Shown: positions 12,384-24,873, counted from the stretch's first letter. The stretch: DNA of 64,000 nucleotides from Diplodia intermedia (GCA_021495925.1 JAKEKT010000064.1:124001-188000), one strand, 5' to 3'. A program made the numbers and translations. The notes: a model not told the origin generated them from the letters alone.

Positions 12384-13142
12384 ATGGCCAAACCCACCAC
12401 CACCACCCCAGCGGACCACCAGCCCGACACATCCGCCGGCATAGCCGCCTACTCCTCCATCTTCCTCCGCTACATCTACGACCACCTCGTCCTGGGGCTG
12501 TACTGCACCTTCGCCTGGCGCTGCCGCACCCGTCCCACCCTCATCAACTTCTTCAACACCCACATGCCCACCCCCTCCCCCACCGCACCCCCCCGCCGCA
12601 TCCTCGACATCGGCGTCGGCACGGGCTACTTCCTCGCGCAGGCCCCCCTCGCCGCCTCGCGCGTCGCCGACGTCGTCCTCGTCGACCTCAACGCCAACTG
12701 CCTGGCGCGCACCGCGCCGCGCGTCGAGGCCGCCCACCGCCGCGCCGCCGTGCGCTGCGTCCCCGTGCAAGCGGACTTCTACGCGCTCCGCCTGCCGCCG
12801 CACGTCGAGGGGACGTTTGACGCCGTGTCGGTGATGTTGTTGCTGCATTGCTTGCCTGGCCCGCCGGCGCGCAAGGCGGCGGCGCTGTGTGGGCTGAAGC
12901 ACCTCGTGGAGAGGGAGGAGGGCGTGTTGTTTGGGGCGACGGTGTTGGGGGATGGGGGCGAGGGCGGGCATAATTTGTTTGGGAGGTTTTTGATGCGTTG
13001 GCATAATGGTGTGGGGATCTTTGATAATCGTGAGGATGGGGTTGAGGCGTTTGTGGGGCCGTTGAGGGAGGCGTTTCGTGTCGTTGAGTGGAGGGTTGAG
13101 GGCGCTATGTTGTTGTTTGAGGCGAGGGGGCCGATTTTGTGA
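12384..13142 (+). CDS. class I SAM-dependent methyltransferase
   Basis: 252 residues, single exon. The SAM-binding motif I is ILDIGVGTGYFL (about residues 73-84), followed by an acidic residue at the end of strand 2 (VVLVDLNAN) and a motif near FDAVSVMLLLHCLPG. The N-terminal segment 'YDHLVLGLYCTFAWRC' is a hallmark I associate with small methyltransferases of fungal polyketide clusters, including AurB/CtvB-like pyrone O-methyltransferases. That assignment is inference; the SAM fold is clear. It is divergent from HR-PKS 1 across a 1.2-kb spacer, suggesting co-regulation and a role on that product. Since the PKS already has a C-methyltransferase domain, this enzyme more likely methylates oxygen. 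No signal peptide or membrane segment. Confidence 0.85.
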   Translation: MAKPTTTTPADHQPDTSAGIAAYSSIFLRYIYDHLVLGLYCTFAWRCRTRPTLINFFNTHMPTPSPTAPPRRILDIGVGTGYFLAQAPLAASRVADVVLVDLNANCLARTAPRVEAAHRRAAVRCVPVQADFYALRLPPHVEGTFDAVSVMLLLHCLPGPPARKAAALCGLKHLVEREEGVLFGATVLGDGGEGGHNLFGRFLMRWHNGVGIFDNREDGVEAFVGPLREAFRVVEWRVEGAMLLFEARGPIL

Positions 13143-16100
13143 TTTTTTTTTTGGTCGACGGGACTGTTATGTGATCTGTCTTTGTCAGCGTGTTAGTGTA
13201 GTATGGGGCAATTTAAAGCAATTGTTTAGATGTTTACATTGATGGCTTCTCGGCTCCCAGCATTTCCAGCTTCTCTCCGTCCGTTTTCTCGAAAGCGGCC
13301 TCAACACTGCGCTCATATCCTTCCTAGTGTCTCCACTGTTCCAGGTCTACCGGTTTGACTTTGGATCTTAACGCCGTCTGCCCAGAGAACCTGACAGCAC
13401 GACTCTCCTGAATGTTGCCCTATTCCATCCCCCCTCCCTTTTAACACGTTCGAGCAGCAGGTCAGATATATTAACATAGCTATGCCGAACAGGATAATAC
13501 TCACAGCAACAAAAGGGGAAGGCATTAAGCGTCGTGTATCCCCTTACATCCAGAGAGTCAACGTGGCACTCAAAGTACGTACCACTGTCGTCGCGCTAGG
13601 AGACACTGAGGCACAGCGGACATCTAGGACCATGAGGGCGGGATGTGTTCTGACCGTCATGTCTTGTATAAGCTTGGTATGCCCCGTAGCTCTAGCTGGA
13701 GGGATTCGAGATCGATATGTGGATTCGATTGCATGGCTGTCTCTCTGTGGACGCTGATTCCCGGGATGAAGAGGAGGAAAAGGAATTACTCCCTTCCGGA
13801 CATGCTCGTCAGCGGCGATACCAGTCTCACCCAAGAGAGAGCCTTTGCAACTTGGCGAAGAAGCGGGACATCCCACCACCCCATCCTTTTTCCGCCTTCC
13901 CCGCCTTTCCCCCCCTTTCGATTTGCCGCAGTCACCGTCACTACTCGCAAAGACCCGATGCTACCCACATCCCTCTCTCACGCCCGTCCCCACATCCCCG
14001 CACGTACCCATCTCCGCCGAGCCGCTATCCGAACTCCTCGGCCAAGCCGGACCGCCATGGCCCTCGCTCGCGTCCGTCAGCCGTTCCCCCGCAAACGTCC
14101 CTCGCTCCCACCACAGTCCCTCGCTCTCGCCCCGCGAGCAACAGCCACCGACTCCTCCACCATTCCCCGCCAGCGATACGCCCCACATCCCATCTGGCCC
14201 GCCACTTTGCGTTGAAGAGCACCAGACGCCCCAGCGGCGGGAGAGTGTGGGACGATGTAGGGCCCGGCGGAAGAGTAAGATCAGCGGTGCGCCGGGTGGA
14301 CGACGACGAAGCGCGCGCACGTGACCGGGCCGGCGGCGGGCGCGGTGTCGGACGTCGGGGACGCAAGCACACGCGTGGAGGGACGGCAGCAGGTGGCGGT
14401 GGTGGTGCTGCTGGTCGTGCTGGCGTTGCGTTCGGTGTTGGATTGGCGGTGGGTGAAGCCGCCTTCGCGGGACGAAGATTTGCGTGTCGGCTGCGTATGT
14501 GGGGGATGCTGGTGGAATTGGCGTGGATGAAGCTGGCGGGGCGGCGGCCTTGAGGCGGTTCTCGGATATGTGCGGTGGCGACTGTGGTGGCGGTTGTGGG
14601 CGAAGTGGGCGGGAAAGTCGTTGGTGTCCAGCTGGGGATGGTTGATATGCTGGACAGAGCGCACGGCTAACAGAAAACAAAACGAGGGTGGGGAACGAGA
14701 AAAAGAGGAGAGGTGCGAAGGGGCGGCGGACGGGACAAAAGATTAGGCAGAAAGTCAGCAGCGACGGTCCAGTTATGGACGTTGAGGATGACCGCCAAGC
14801 CTTCAACCCGGGACCAAGCCATGCAGGTCTCCATCATTTGCCGATTAACCAGTCCCGGAATGGAAAAGGTTGTGGGGGCCAATCCAAGCCTTATGGAGGC
14901 TCCGGACCTATAAATAACTGGCGCCCAGAGTATTCACGTGCGGAGGGCGGTAAGGGCGGACTCTATGAGGATGGCCTGCTTACAAGCTGGAGTGCTGGAA
15001 GAAGACAACGTGATTGTCATCTATCTGGCCACAGCCTCCAGTGTCATCCCAGTTGTGTCACCAGGGAGACAAGGTTCTCTCCAGTCAAACTTGCTCGACA
15101 TGCATCTCCCATACTGTTGAAGAGCACCTGACTTGATTGGAACACTAACACTGACCTTCAAACCTCTTAGCTCATGATGATGTAAAGAGACATCTATGCC
15201 AGACGGCAACTCCGAGCGCGAAAATCTGTCACAGATATGAGAGACATATGTTGTACACGGAGGCAAGTTCCGTGTTCAGGGTTGATGCTGGTACGCTCTT
15301 CCCCTGGCTAGAGGCTCTGCAGGGTGGGGGTGGAGGCAACGGCAAGCGTTACACGGACAATTCAACCGCAAGCTCCATCACGCCACATGTTTTGTGTTTG
15401 GTCGGAGAAGCTGATGGAATCCTCCAGGGTCGTTTTCTAGCCGGTTCAATTTTGATCCCTCTCCTTGAAGCGATTGGTCCGCCATCAGTTCGATCAATCT
15501 ATCGCTGGTGTAACTCGATGCCGGTTCCAGCATACCTCGCATCATGAAGCTCAACGGGTGGTTCGGACAAAGCGTCTTCATGAATGAGGCATGCCCGAAC
15601 TGGCAAATGGTGTTTCTGTAGCGGCCCGCAAAATTAAAGTTGGGTCCCTACATTTTTGGAACGTGTGACACTTGGTTGTGCCACAACGGTCGGCTGTGAT
15701 ATGAAATTGCGTCATATGCGGCATTATCGCCCACGGCGCAGCCTCACCGGTCCTGGCGTTGAAGTGAAGTGGCCTCATCTAGGGTGCACGAGCGGATGGA
15801 CAAAGGTGATTCGGTTTTGCGTGCAGAGCTCAACTGGGGGAATCTTAATTTCGGGCTAACCAGCATAGGGATCGCAAAAGCACGCGCTATCACAGACCGC
15901 GTCTGGCGTGATGCGGGGTATGCATATAGGTAGGCGGATCGGTGTAACTGCGTAGCGGCCCGACCGCTGCCACTGACCTTCAACCGCCCGCGATGAAGCG
16001 CGATCTTAGGCCCGATGGTAGCGCCGCGCGGCCAGCAAGGGAGCATCTTGCGGACCGTCGTTCCTTCCTCCCGTCTGGTAACATTCCGAATGCGTGGAGG

Positions 16101-16952
16101 TCCTAGCCGCTCAAGCTACAGCAGACGTTTGAACGTGGTGCATACCCATATTGGCATCTTGCTCTGCAGTCCAAGTCGTGGGTGCGTGGGATGGCCGAGA
16201 TGTAATTTGCTGGGACCGAAGATGCCGTGGGCGGCAGAAGTTGATAGAGACATCGTGTCATGGCGCATGAGTAGCCCGCGCGGGCGAAGGATGGATCCCT
16301 GAAGATCGGGCGAATCCCTGCCGTCGATGTTTGCTTGTGTATGTGTGATGACATGGGGTGGCGGGTCGGATGTCGCGACCCGTCCCGTGCGGGGGGTCCA
16401 GAGACGCTAGTCAACACCATTCTCTGGGACCACGCCCGCCTGGAGAGCTCCCGATTGGTGTCCGCATTTTCCGTTTGCGGCCGAGCATGCAATGGCCTAT
16501 TGCAGCCGCCGCACGCTTCTCCGACCGCCCCAAATCACGCGGCTGGGTCTAAAGGCTGTCCTGCAGCAGCAATCCATTCAGCCTTCCCCTTTCGGCATGT
16601 GGCACCTGTTCAGGGAAGCGTGCGTTTTGGGAGCGGCTGGTCGCCGGCTGGAGATGCAGCATTGCTGAATCCTAGAGCAGTCCGCACCACGCGAGCACAG
16701 GCACCGTCTCTTCTTGGAGGAGAGCCGATCCAGATGCAACGCGGGAATGACTTCACCATGATCGACTGGCTGCGTTAGCATCGTCTCATGCAATTTCCCA
16801 GCCTCGCTCTGATCTCCCACCGCGCTGGACATAAGAAGGGCACCCGTCGCTCCCGGATGCGTCAGTCCACGATCCAAGGACATTGCTCACCAAACACTGA
16901 CTCGCACCATCCCCAAAACACACACTGATAGCAACTCACATACCCCTCAGCC
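13143..16952. other. 3.8-kb spacer without a convincing gene
   Basis: The longest gene-free stretch of the window, separating the HR-PKS 1 pair from the NACHT gene. Proline/serine/arginine-rich open frames around 13.8-14.8 kb on both strands look like composition artefacts: no domain, no consistent splice model. I see no transposase, terminal repeats or tRNA. CGGCCCG strings occur at 15622 and about 15956 without the longer palindrome. Confidence 0.5.
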
Positions 16953-19900
16953 ATGGCGGAGTACCAGACGAACGGGTAAGCACGCAGCATCAGCTCGCGA
17001 CAGCTGTACTGACACGCCCACAGAGCGCATCCGCTCCACATCGACAGCGAGCTGGCCAACAAGAGAAAGGACTCGTTCGACGTATCCCCCTCCACAATGC
17101 GGCACTCCAGCGGCACCATCCTGCGCGACAGCACGATGCGGGCATCGAGCCGAGTCAAGCACGAGCTCAGCTCGCCGCAGCGCTCGCTGCTGGAGAACGA
17201 GATCAAAAACGTCGACGGCTTCCTCGACTACGTGGCGCACCTGCGGCTGCGCTACATGCCGCACCCGGGCAGCAAGTGGGACCGGGTGCTGCAGTGGGCC
17301 GAGTTCTTCGCCAGCGCGGTGCACCACTTCCAGGCCGCGGCGGCGAGCGTCATGTCGTGCGGCGACGACGCGGCGCAGCTGATCTGGGGCAGCTGCCGGG
17401 TGCTGCTGGAGCTGGGCATGGCGCGGCTGGACATGATCCACACGGCCTTTGCGCTCTTCAACGACGCCGCCCTGATGTTCGCCCACTTCTCCGAGAACCA
17501 GGACATCTTCAGCACCGGCGGCGGCGGCCTGCAGCAGAGCCTGGCCACGGCCTACGCCGACCTGGTCGGCCTGGTCGTCGACGTGTCGCTGCACTACGTC
17601 AACGGCGGCAGCATCGCCGACTTCGACGCCCGCTTCGCCCGCCGCGCCGACGCCCTGTTCGCGAGCCGCGAGTACATCATCGAGGTGTTTTGGAAGACGC
17701 AGCTGCAGATGCGCTTCGGCAAGGACGTCACCGAGGAGGTCGAGCAGATCCGCCGCTTCCTGTCGCCCGCCGACACCGTCGTCCGCGCGCTGCTGTCGAA
17801 GCAGCTCAAGTCGCGCGAGCGCCACGTCGAGTTCACGTGCGAGTGGTTCGACGCCATGCTGCGCGACTTCACGACGGGCGACGACAACGTCTTCCTCGTC
17901 ACGGGCAAGCCCGGGTGCGGCAAGACGGTGCTGTCGCAGTGGATCATGGAGAGGCTGCGGCGCCAGCAGGACCAGGCCAGCTACAACGTGTCGTGCTTCT
18001 TCGTCGAGGGCGACTTCAAGACGGAGGTGTCGCCGCTCAGCATAGCCCGCGGCTTGCTGCTGCAGGTCTTCGACAGCAGCATCGGCGACGTCGACCTGTA
18101 CGAGCAGATCCTGGCGCTCAAGCAGCGCCCGCCGCAGGACCAGCTCGCCATGGAGCAGGCCACGTGGTCTGCCATTGAGGGCGGCCTCCGCCACAAGCGC
18201 ACAATGCTGATCGTCGACGGCCTGGACAAGGTCGTCGGCGGCGAAGACGCCAGCGTGAGGGTCCTGGACCGCCTGCACTCGATCACGTCCAAGAGCAGCG
18301 GCACCAAGGCCATTGTGCTGTCGGAGCCGCTGAAGAAGGCGGGATCGCATCGGGCGCGGCTGTTCACCATCGACACCAAACACGTGCACCAGGACATGGA
18401 GCGCGTGCTCGACACCACCGTCAGCGCGTCCTTCCCGTCGCTGAACCAGAAGGAGAGAATCAACCTGGTCCAGCGACTGGTGAGTCTCGGCGATGGGTCG
18501 TTCGCGCACGCCATGCTCCTGCTGGAGATGACCAAGCGCGAGAAGACGCTGTCCAGCATGATGAGCGCGCTGGACCGCGCGCCGCGAACCATGGCCGAGT
18601 GCGGCAAGAAGCTCGTGGACATGGTGGACATGCACCAGCGCGACACGCGGTCGACCGTCGCCTGGCTGCTCGCGGCGCAACGGCCTCTGACGGTGCGCGA
18701 GATCCGCACGCTCATCGCCGTCGACACGGCACAGCTCACGGCATCCACGCGCATCTCGGACGCCGAGACCGACCTGCGCGTCGCCCTGGGCCCGCTGATC
18801 CGCATCCACGACGGCGTGGTGCGGTTCCGGTTCCCGCTGATCCAGCAGCAGCTGGCGGAGCTGGCGGCGGCCAAGGACGCGCGCGTCCCGTTCAACATGC
18901 AGGAGGCCAACTACGACATGGTCAACCGCTGCCTGGCCGACGTCAAGATGTCGGTGACGGAGCACCACGCGCCCATGGCGGAGCCGATGCCGACGGACGT
19001 CATGGAGCGCATGTTCAGCAGCCACAGCCTGCTGGAGTACACGGCGCGGTACTGGGCGGTGCACTTCATGCAGTCGCCCATGTACCAGAAGGACGGCAAG
19101 CACAAGTTCACGTCCGAGTTCAAGTACGTCTTCCCGGCGTCGACGACGCTCGCCGTGCTCGAGCACTCGTGCTGGACCACGGGCATGGTGGCGTGCTACA
19201 ACCTCGCCCTGCACCTGCGCAGGACCGTCGCGCCCGACCACGAGGAGGCCATCTTCCAGTCGCTGGTGTCGCTCGCGCGCTGCTACCAGTTGATGTCGCA
19301 CACCAAGGACGCCAGCATCCACTACCACGACGCCTTCACCCTCGGCGTGCGCCTCTTCGGCCAGCAGAGCAGCATCCTCGCCACCGTCGTCGCCGGCTAC
19401 ATCGACACGACGCAGGCAACCAAGGAGAACCTGACGACCCGCGAGGAACTGCTCGAGTACCTCGTCGGCTACCAGCGCCACGTGCGCGGCGCGTCGGCGC
19501 AGCACACGATCAAGTACGCCCGCATCCTGGTGCAGCTGTACAAGGAGTCGGGCAAGATGACGCGGGCGATCGAGCTGGAGGAGGAGCTGCACCAGATGTG
19601 CATCGAGCACTACGGCACGCACCACGCGGTGACGGAGGAGGTGCTCGAGGGGCTGATGGGGCTGCTGAGGGAGTCGGGCAACGACGAGCAACTGACGCGC
19701 ATCCGCATCGCCAAGTACGAGCGCGCGCGGCGCACGCTCTCGCTCACCGACGCCGCGCTGGTCAAGGCGGCGCGCGACATGGTGGCCTTCTACGAGAAGA
19801 ACGGGCAGGAGCACCGGGCCGAGGAGATCCTGACGGAGCTGTGGCAGTCGCTCACGCAGGCGGCGCAGAGCCGCACGTCGGTGACGCTGCAGGAGCGCAA

Positions 19901-22900
19901 GCTCGAGGTCGCCATGGCATACCAGCGGTTCCTGGACCAGCACGGCCGCGCCCAGGACGCGCAGAACGTGCTGGTCGGCGTGTGGACCGAGTACCAGGAC
20001 GAGCTGGACACGGAGAACAAGCTGTCCGAGTCGCAGCTGCGCACCATCCTGGCCGTCGGCCGCGAGCTGCAGCAGCACCGCCTGCTGGACGCCGCCAAGA
20101 ACGTCTTCAGCAGCATGTGGAGCTACCTGCGCCGCGTCAACGAGCAGGACAGCAAGCTGGCCATGGAGTCGGCCATGAGCCTGTCCGACGTCTCCCGCGA
20201 GCTCATCGAGACCAAGATCACCAGCACCGCGTCGACGTCGACGGCCGCGTCTAGTAACAGCGAGGAAAGCACCGAGGTCTCGCAGGAGTCGATCGACGAG
20301 CTGGAGGAGATCCTGGAGTCCATCACCGCCATCACGAACACCATGGCCACCGGCACCACGACCACCACCACCACGACATCCGCCGCACCCGACTCGTCGT
20401 CGTCCACGAAGGATCAACAGCAGCAGCAAAAGGCGTCCAGCTCGACGGCGATCAGCCTCGTCACCACCGCCGGCACGCTCAGCTCCTTCTACGTCTCGCA
20501 GAAGCAGTGGCGCAAGGCGACGACGACGTCCATCAAAGCGCTCGAAGTGGCCTGGCCCTCCGTCCTCGCCACCTCAGGCGCGGTCGAGCTGCCCTCGCGC
20601 GACAGCGACCGCGCGGTCGCCATCACGACGGCCAAGCGGCTGGCGCACTGCTACTTCACGCAGCGGCAGATCACCAAGGCGGAGCACATCCACGTGCGCG
20701 TCTTCCAAGCGACCAAGGCTCTGGGCGTGCGGGACGAGCGCTGTTCGCGGGCCGCGCAGCAGCTCATCGACTTCTACGAGACCGTGTTCCAGTTCGACAA
20801 GCAGATGGACGCGCTGGCCGAGCTGTACGCGATGCAGAAAAAGACGCTGTCCGCGGCGGACAAGGCGACGATCACGACGGCGTACCGCCTCGCGCGCGGC
20901 TGCCACGAGATGCAGCGCGACGCCGACGCCGAGAAGCGCTTCGTCGAGATCGTGACCGCGCTGCGCAAGCCCGGCGCCGACAAGGTGCTCGAGCGGGACG
21001 CGGTCGAGGCCGCGTTTGCCCTCTGCGGCATGTACGTCGACACGCGCCGCTGGGCCGAGGCCGGCGACCTGTACGCGCAGCTGTGGCGGACGGTGCTGAC
21101 GCAGGACGATGCCGCTGCCTACGGCTGGACGCAGGACCGCGTCGAGAGGCTGTACGTCGCGCACGGCGACCTGCTGCGCACGAAGCTCAACGCCGACGCC
21201 GGGACGCAGCTGCGGCTGGCGACCGAGTACCAGAGGCGCGTCGTCGAGCTGTTCGGCGAGGACTGCGAGGTCGCCGTCAGGGCGACGCTGCAGCTGGCCG
21301 AGATGTACGAGCGCAGCGACGAGCATGCGAGCCAGGCCGTGTCACTGTACGAGAAGGCGCTGGCCTCGTCGGGCAAGACGACGACCACCACCACGACGGC
21401 GTCGTCGATGACGTCCGCGCAGCAGCAGAAGCTGATGGCGTCCCTCACGCAGTCCCGGCAGCGCCTGGCGAACCTGTACTCGAAGCAGAAGGGCACGTCG
21501 TCCAAGGGCCTCTCCATCTACCGCGAGGAAATCACCAAGACGGCGGCCACGCACGGCTTCGCGTCGGGCCAGGCGATGCGGCAGCTGAGCGAGTTCTGCG
21601 CCAACAGCGAGACCAAGGAGTCGCGGGCGCAGGCCGTCGAGCTGCTGCAGACGGCGATCCGCGACATCGTCGTCAAGGAGCGCAGCGCGGAGAAGCAGGT
21701 CGACGCCGCGCACTCGCTCGTGCGCATGTACGTGCAGCTGGAGTCGCGGCAGACGGCCGTCGACCTGCACCAAGCCATCCGGCGGCAGATCGTATCTGGC
21801 GAGTACGACAACGACCACAGCGGCGGCGCGTTCAACCTGCAGGGCGCGGGCCAGCACTCGTTCGCGTTCGTCGTCGCCTTCGAGGAGGCACTGGCCGACG
21901 GCCGCCACCACTTCAGCGAGCTGATGGCGACGCTCATGACGGAGCGGCTGCTGCACCACAACTACGCGCGCGCGGCGCGCGCCGACGTCAGCTTCGAGAC
22001 GCTCTTCGGCCACGGCGCGCGCCTCGTCGCCTTCTACGCCGCGCGCGGCCGCGCCGCCGAGAGCGCGCGCGCCGAGGCCGACCTGCTGCTGCGCTTCGCC
22101 CGCGTCTTCGAGGCCCAGTCGTCCTCCCCCGTCTTCACGCGCTTCTTCCACGCCTGCTTGTCCGAGATGGGCGGCGAGGCCCGCGACACCGTCGTCATCC
22201 GCGCCGCCGCGGGGACCGTGCTCGAACACCTGCGGGCCCAGCGCTTCGCGGAGGCGTTCGAGCTGGCTGGCTACGTCCAGCGCTTCTTGCAGCTGTACGG
22301 CGCCTTCGACGCCCAGGAAAACGTGTCGACCGCCTTCCGCCTCGCGCTGTGGCTGGCTGGCCGCGGGACCGAGGTCGCGAGGACGCAGGGCTGCCCCGAC
22401 AAGAAGCTGCGCGCGCAGATGCTGGACCTCTCCGCCGCGTTCCTGCGCCTCGCCGTCTCGCGCCTCGACGTGCGCGCGACCGACATGCCGCTCGAGGAGC
22501 TGAACGAGCTCGTCGGGCTCCTCGGCGAGCAGCGCAATTGGGAGGCGCTGGAGAGCATCCTCAGCGCTGCCTGGTCGTCGCGCCATCACTCCAAGGGCTC
22601 CGCGCCCTGGCCCGCTGCTACGGTTGTCGCGCTCGGTGCCAGGCTCGTCCAGGTCCGCTTCCAGCTGCCTGGCTGCAGGCCGCAGGCCCTGCATCTCGCG
22701 GCGGACATTGCGTACAACTTGCGCCGGACGTGGGGCTTGCATGATGCCGTGACGTTGGATATGTTGAGGCTGCTGGCTGGGCTGTATGCCGTCAATGGCG
22801 ATACGGCGAATGCGCTGGAGGTAAGGCAGACCGTGTTGAGGGGGACGCTGGAGGGCGTGCAGCATGGCGTCTTTGGCAAGAGCGAGGGCGCCGAGGTGGC

Positions 22901-23531
22901 GAGCAGGGAGTTCGAGCTGTTGAAGCAGACGCATGCCGCGTGTGGCGGGTGGAGCGCGGGCGATGTGAGCACGTTTGGCAGGCTGCAGGTGCAGTTGAAC
23001 GATGTGTTGGGCGCCGAGCAGAAGTGGAAGGGCTGCAAGGAGGCCCAGGAGGGTGTTGAGGGGTGGAAGGCGCCGAAGGGGAAGGATCAGAAGCTGGGAG
23101 AGCTTGAGAAGGTGGTCATCCCCGAGTCGTGGGAGTTTTTGAGGAAGGACGCGGCGGGTGAGCATCGGAACAATTTGAGGAGGACGAGTGGGCTGGAGGG
23201 CGGGAGGAGCCCTGCGTCGCCGAGGACGCCGGCCATGTTGTACTCTGGTGGCGGGAGAAATGGCGGTGGTGGCAGGACTGTCACGCCGCCACGGGAGCGT
23301 GGGTCGCCGGAGATGAAGGGGCAGCAGCACAAGACGGCTGAGTTGCAGCAGCAGAAGGGTGAGACCCAGCAGAAGAAGGGTGAGACCCAACAGCAGAAGG
23401 GTGAGACCCAACAGCAGAAGAAGGGTGAGACGAAGGTGATGACCAAGGAGAAGAAGGTGGTGCACGGTGATGACGATATGCTTGAGGCGCTCGAGGGTGG
23501 TCCTGTTGGTGGTCCCATTGGTGGCAAGTAA
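16953..23531 (+). CDS. NACHT-type STAND NTPase with long helical/TPR-like repeat region (NLR-like)
   Basis: 2,176 residues from exons 16953-16975 and 17024-23531. The 48-nt intron adds the N-terminus MAEYQTNG and about 24 more residues before the internal ATG at 17097. An N-terminal helical domain (about residues 50-270) resembles the region before NACHT in fungal NLR-like proteins. Walker A is GKPGCGKT (about residue 301) and Walker B is MLIVDGLDK (about 401). After the NTPase come some 1,300 residues of helical repeats with TPR-like character (repeated 'A-x4-Y-x3' units, 'AVSLYEKAL'). The tail from about 2,050 is disordered and carries KGETQQ repeats. Such proteins are signalling ATPases of fungal nonself recognition and programmed cell death. 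The ligand is unknown. There is no link to the PKS genes beyond proximity. Very GC-rich, which creates long false frames on the other strand. Confidence 0.85.
23348..23431 (+). repeat. short in-frame tandem repeat encoding KGETQQ(Q/K) units
   Basis: Four imperfect copies of a 21-24 base unit (CAGAAGGGTGAGACCCA...) in the last exon of the NACHT gene, giving a charged, glutamine-rich, presumably unstructured tail. The copies are nearly identical, so recent expansion and length variation between isolates are likely. Confidence 0.8.
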
Positions 23532-23664
23532 CTCCTGTTGCTACTGTCTCAGTCGGTTCTCTTATGTATGCATTTCCCTTTACATGCCTCTAATGTAACG
23601 ATTTTCCTTAGGCAAATACAAGCAGCAATCCTCTTGTATAGCAACATGACTGTGAGCCCCTCTG

Positions 23665-24873
23665 TCAATAAATTGTCGTAAAAAAGGTTTCCGCATTAAC
23701 GGGAAAGTCGCCAGCCAGCGACGGCGGTGTGATGCTCAGGAGTCGGGGTATTGTTTGCGGCGTATCTTGAGACCATTCGCATACACCAATCCAGTGGTCC
23801 AGCGCTGTTTGCCAGCTGATGTTGTTTTCTTCACCTATTTCATCCCCGTACGGGGGCATACATGATCCCTCGCCCAAGCTGACGGTCTGGAAGTTGCCAG
23901 CCGGCTCGGTGCCCAGGCACTCGCACGCGCGATTCCTTTTCCATCCGGCGAGATTATCCCGGTCGCAGATGATCCACTTCTCCAGGTCACGGCTGCTGAT
24001 GCGTTTATCGGGATATGGGATCATGGCAGCGCAGCAGTAATGATGGTATCCAGCCGCACGTGGCTGCAGCAGGAAGAGCCACAAGAGTGTTTCGTCCAAA
24101 CTTTCATGGAAAGCGCGTTGGCCGGGAGGGCCTCGGAAAGTGTCGAAGTGAGCCCTCGTTTCTTGCGAGAGGACGGTGGTCATCTCGGCAAAGATGCATC
24201 CAAGCGAGAAGACGTCGGCTTTGCGGCCTCGGCGGTCATGAGCAATGACTTCGGGCGCGGCATACTTGTAGGTAAGCCGGCCCGGAGGGCCTTCGGTTTG
24301 GGTGTCGGCCACTTCGGGGGCGACGAACTTGGAGACTCCAAAGTCGGAGAAGAGTATGCAGTCGTCCCGCACGAGGATGTTGGCGGGTTTGATGTCTTTG
24401 TGCCTGATGCGGTGCAGGTGCAGGAATGCCAACCCACTGGCCAAACATCCAAACCAATTTTCCAGGTAGGCGCGTTGCCCCATGTGCGTGGAATCTTCCA
24501 TGGCGTCTAGGAACTGTTGAAGCGTGCACTGGGCCACTGGATTCATTATCATGCCAAAAGTCAGCGTTTCCCACCGGTTGCCGGGCGTTTCCTCGTAAGT
24601 CATGATGACTTCGACGAGATGGTAATGGCGAAGTTTGACTGCAATCTCGATCTCTGCCAGGATTGCTTCTTTCCGCTGACGTCTGGATACCTTCAGCACC
24701 TTCCGAGCAAAGGTTTTTCCATCGAAGTTGTGGCCCAGCTCGGGAGTCCATCTGGGTGGTTGGACTTCATCGACGATGGCGAAAGCGCCTCGGCCAAGCT
24801 CATGGACGTGTGTGAACGGCACCTCTCTGCTGGCGTAGACTGCATGTGGGACAGTTCTGGCAGGATTGTCCAT
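23665..24873 (-). CDS. protein kinase, Ser/Thr type
   Basis: 402 residues, single exon. The glycine-rich loop is GRGAFAIVDEV (28-38), the ATP lysine is K58 (FARKVL) and the alpha-C glutamate is probably E74. The catalytic loop is HKDIKPANIL with D160; it has HKD instead of the usual HRD. The metal-binding DFG is at 177-179 and the APE motif reads AAPEV. The lobe ends near residue 300; the remaining 100 residues have no known domain. It ends 134 bases from the end of the NACHT gene, tail to tail. Single-domain kinases of this kind, with an atypical HKD and a short C-terminal extension, are common in fungal accessory regions. The substrate is unknown. Confidence 0.87.
   Translation of the reverse strand: MDNPARTVPHAVYASREVPFTHVHELGRGAFAIVDEVQPPRWTPELGHNFDGKTFARKVLKVSRRQRKEAILAEIEIAVKLRHYHLVEVIMTYEETPGNRWETLTFGMIMNPVAQCTLQQFLDAMEDSTHMGQRAYLENWFGCLASGLAFLHLHRIRHKDIKPANILVRDDCILFSDFGVSKFVAPEVADTQTEGPPGRLTYKYAAPEVIAHDRRGRKADVFSLGCIFAEMTTVLSQETRAHFDTFRGPPGQRAFHESLDETLLWLFLLQPRAAGYHHYCCAAMIPYPDKRISSRDLEKWIICDRDNLAGWKRNRACECLGTEPAGNFQTVSLGEGSCMPPYGDEIGEENNISWQTALDHWIGVCEWSQDTPQTIPRLLSITPPSLAGDFPVNAETFFTTIY

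Noticed and set aside
13961..14806. 281-codon minus-strand frame in the spacer, with overlapping Pro/Ser-rich frames on the other strand
   Set aside because: No domain, no clear start context, composition-driven; three overlapping frames look equally protein-like.
15622..15962. CGGCCCG strings as extra regulator sites
   Set aside because: Only the 7-base core, with no TCGG or CCGA extension and no nearby gene start; expected by chance in GC-rich DNA.
16947..20429. 1,160-codon open frame on the minus strand over the NACHT gene, plus similar long frames at 21342-23465 (-) and 20507-22744 (+)
   Set aside because: Arg/Leu/Val/Ala-rich products without domains; they arise from the strong G/C preference at third codon positions of the NACHT gene.
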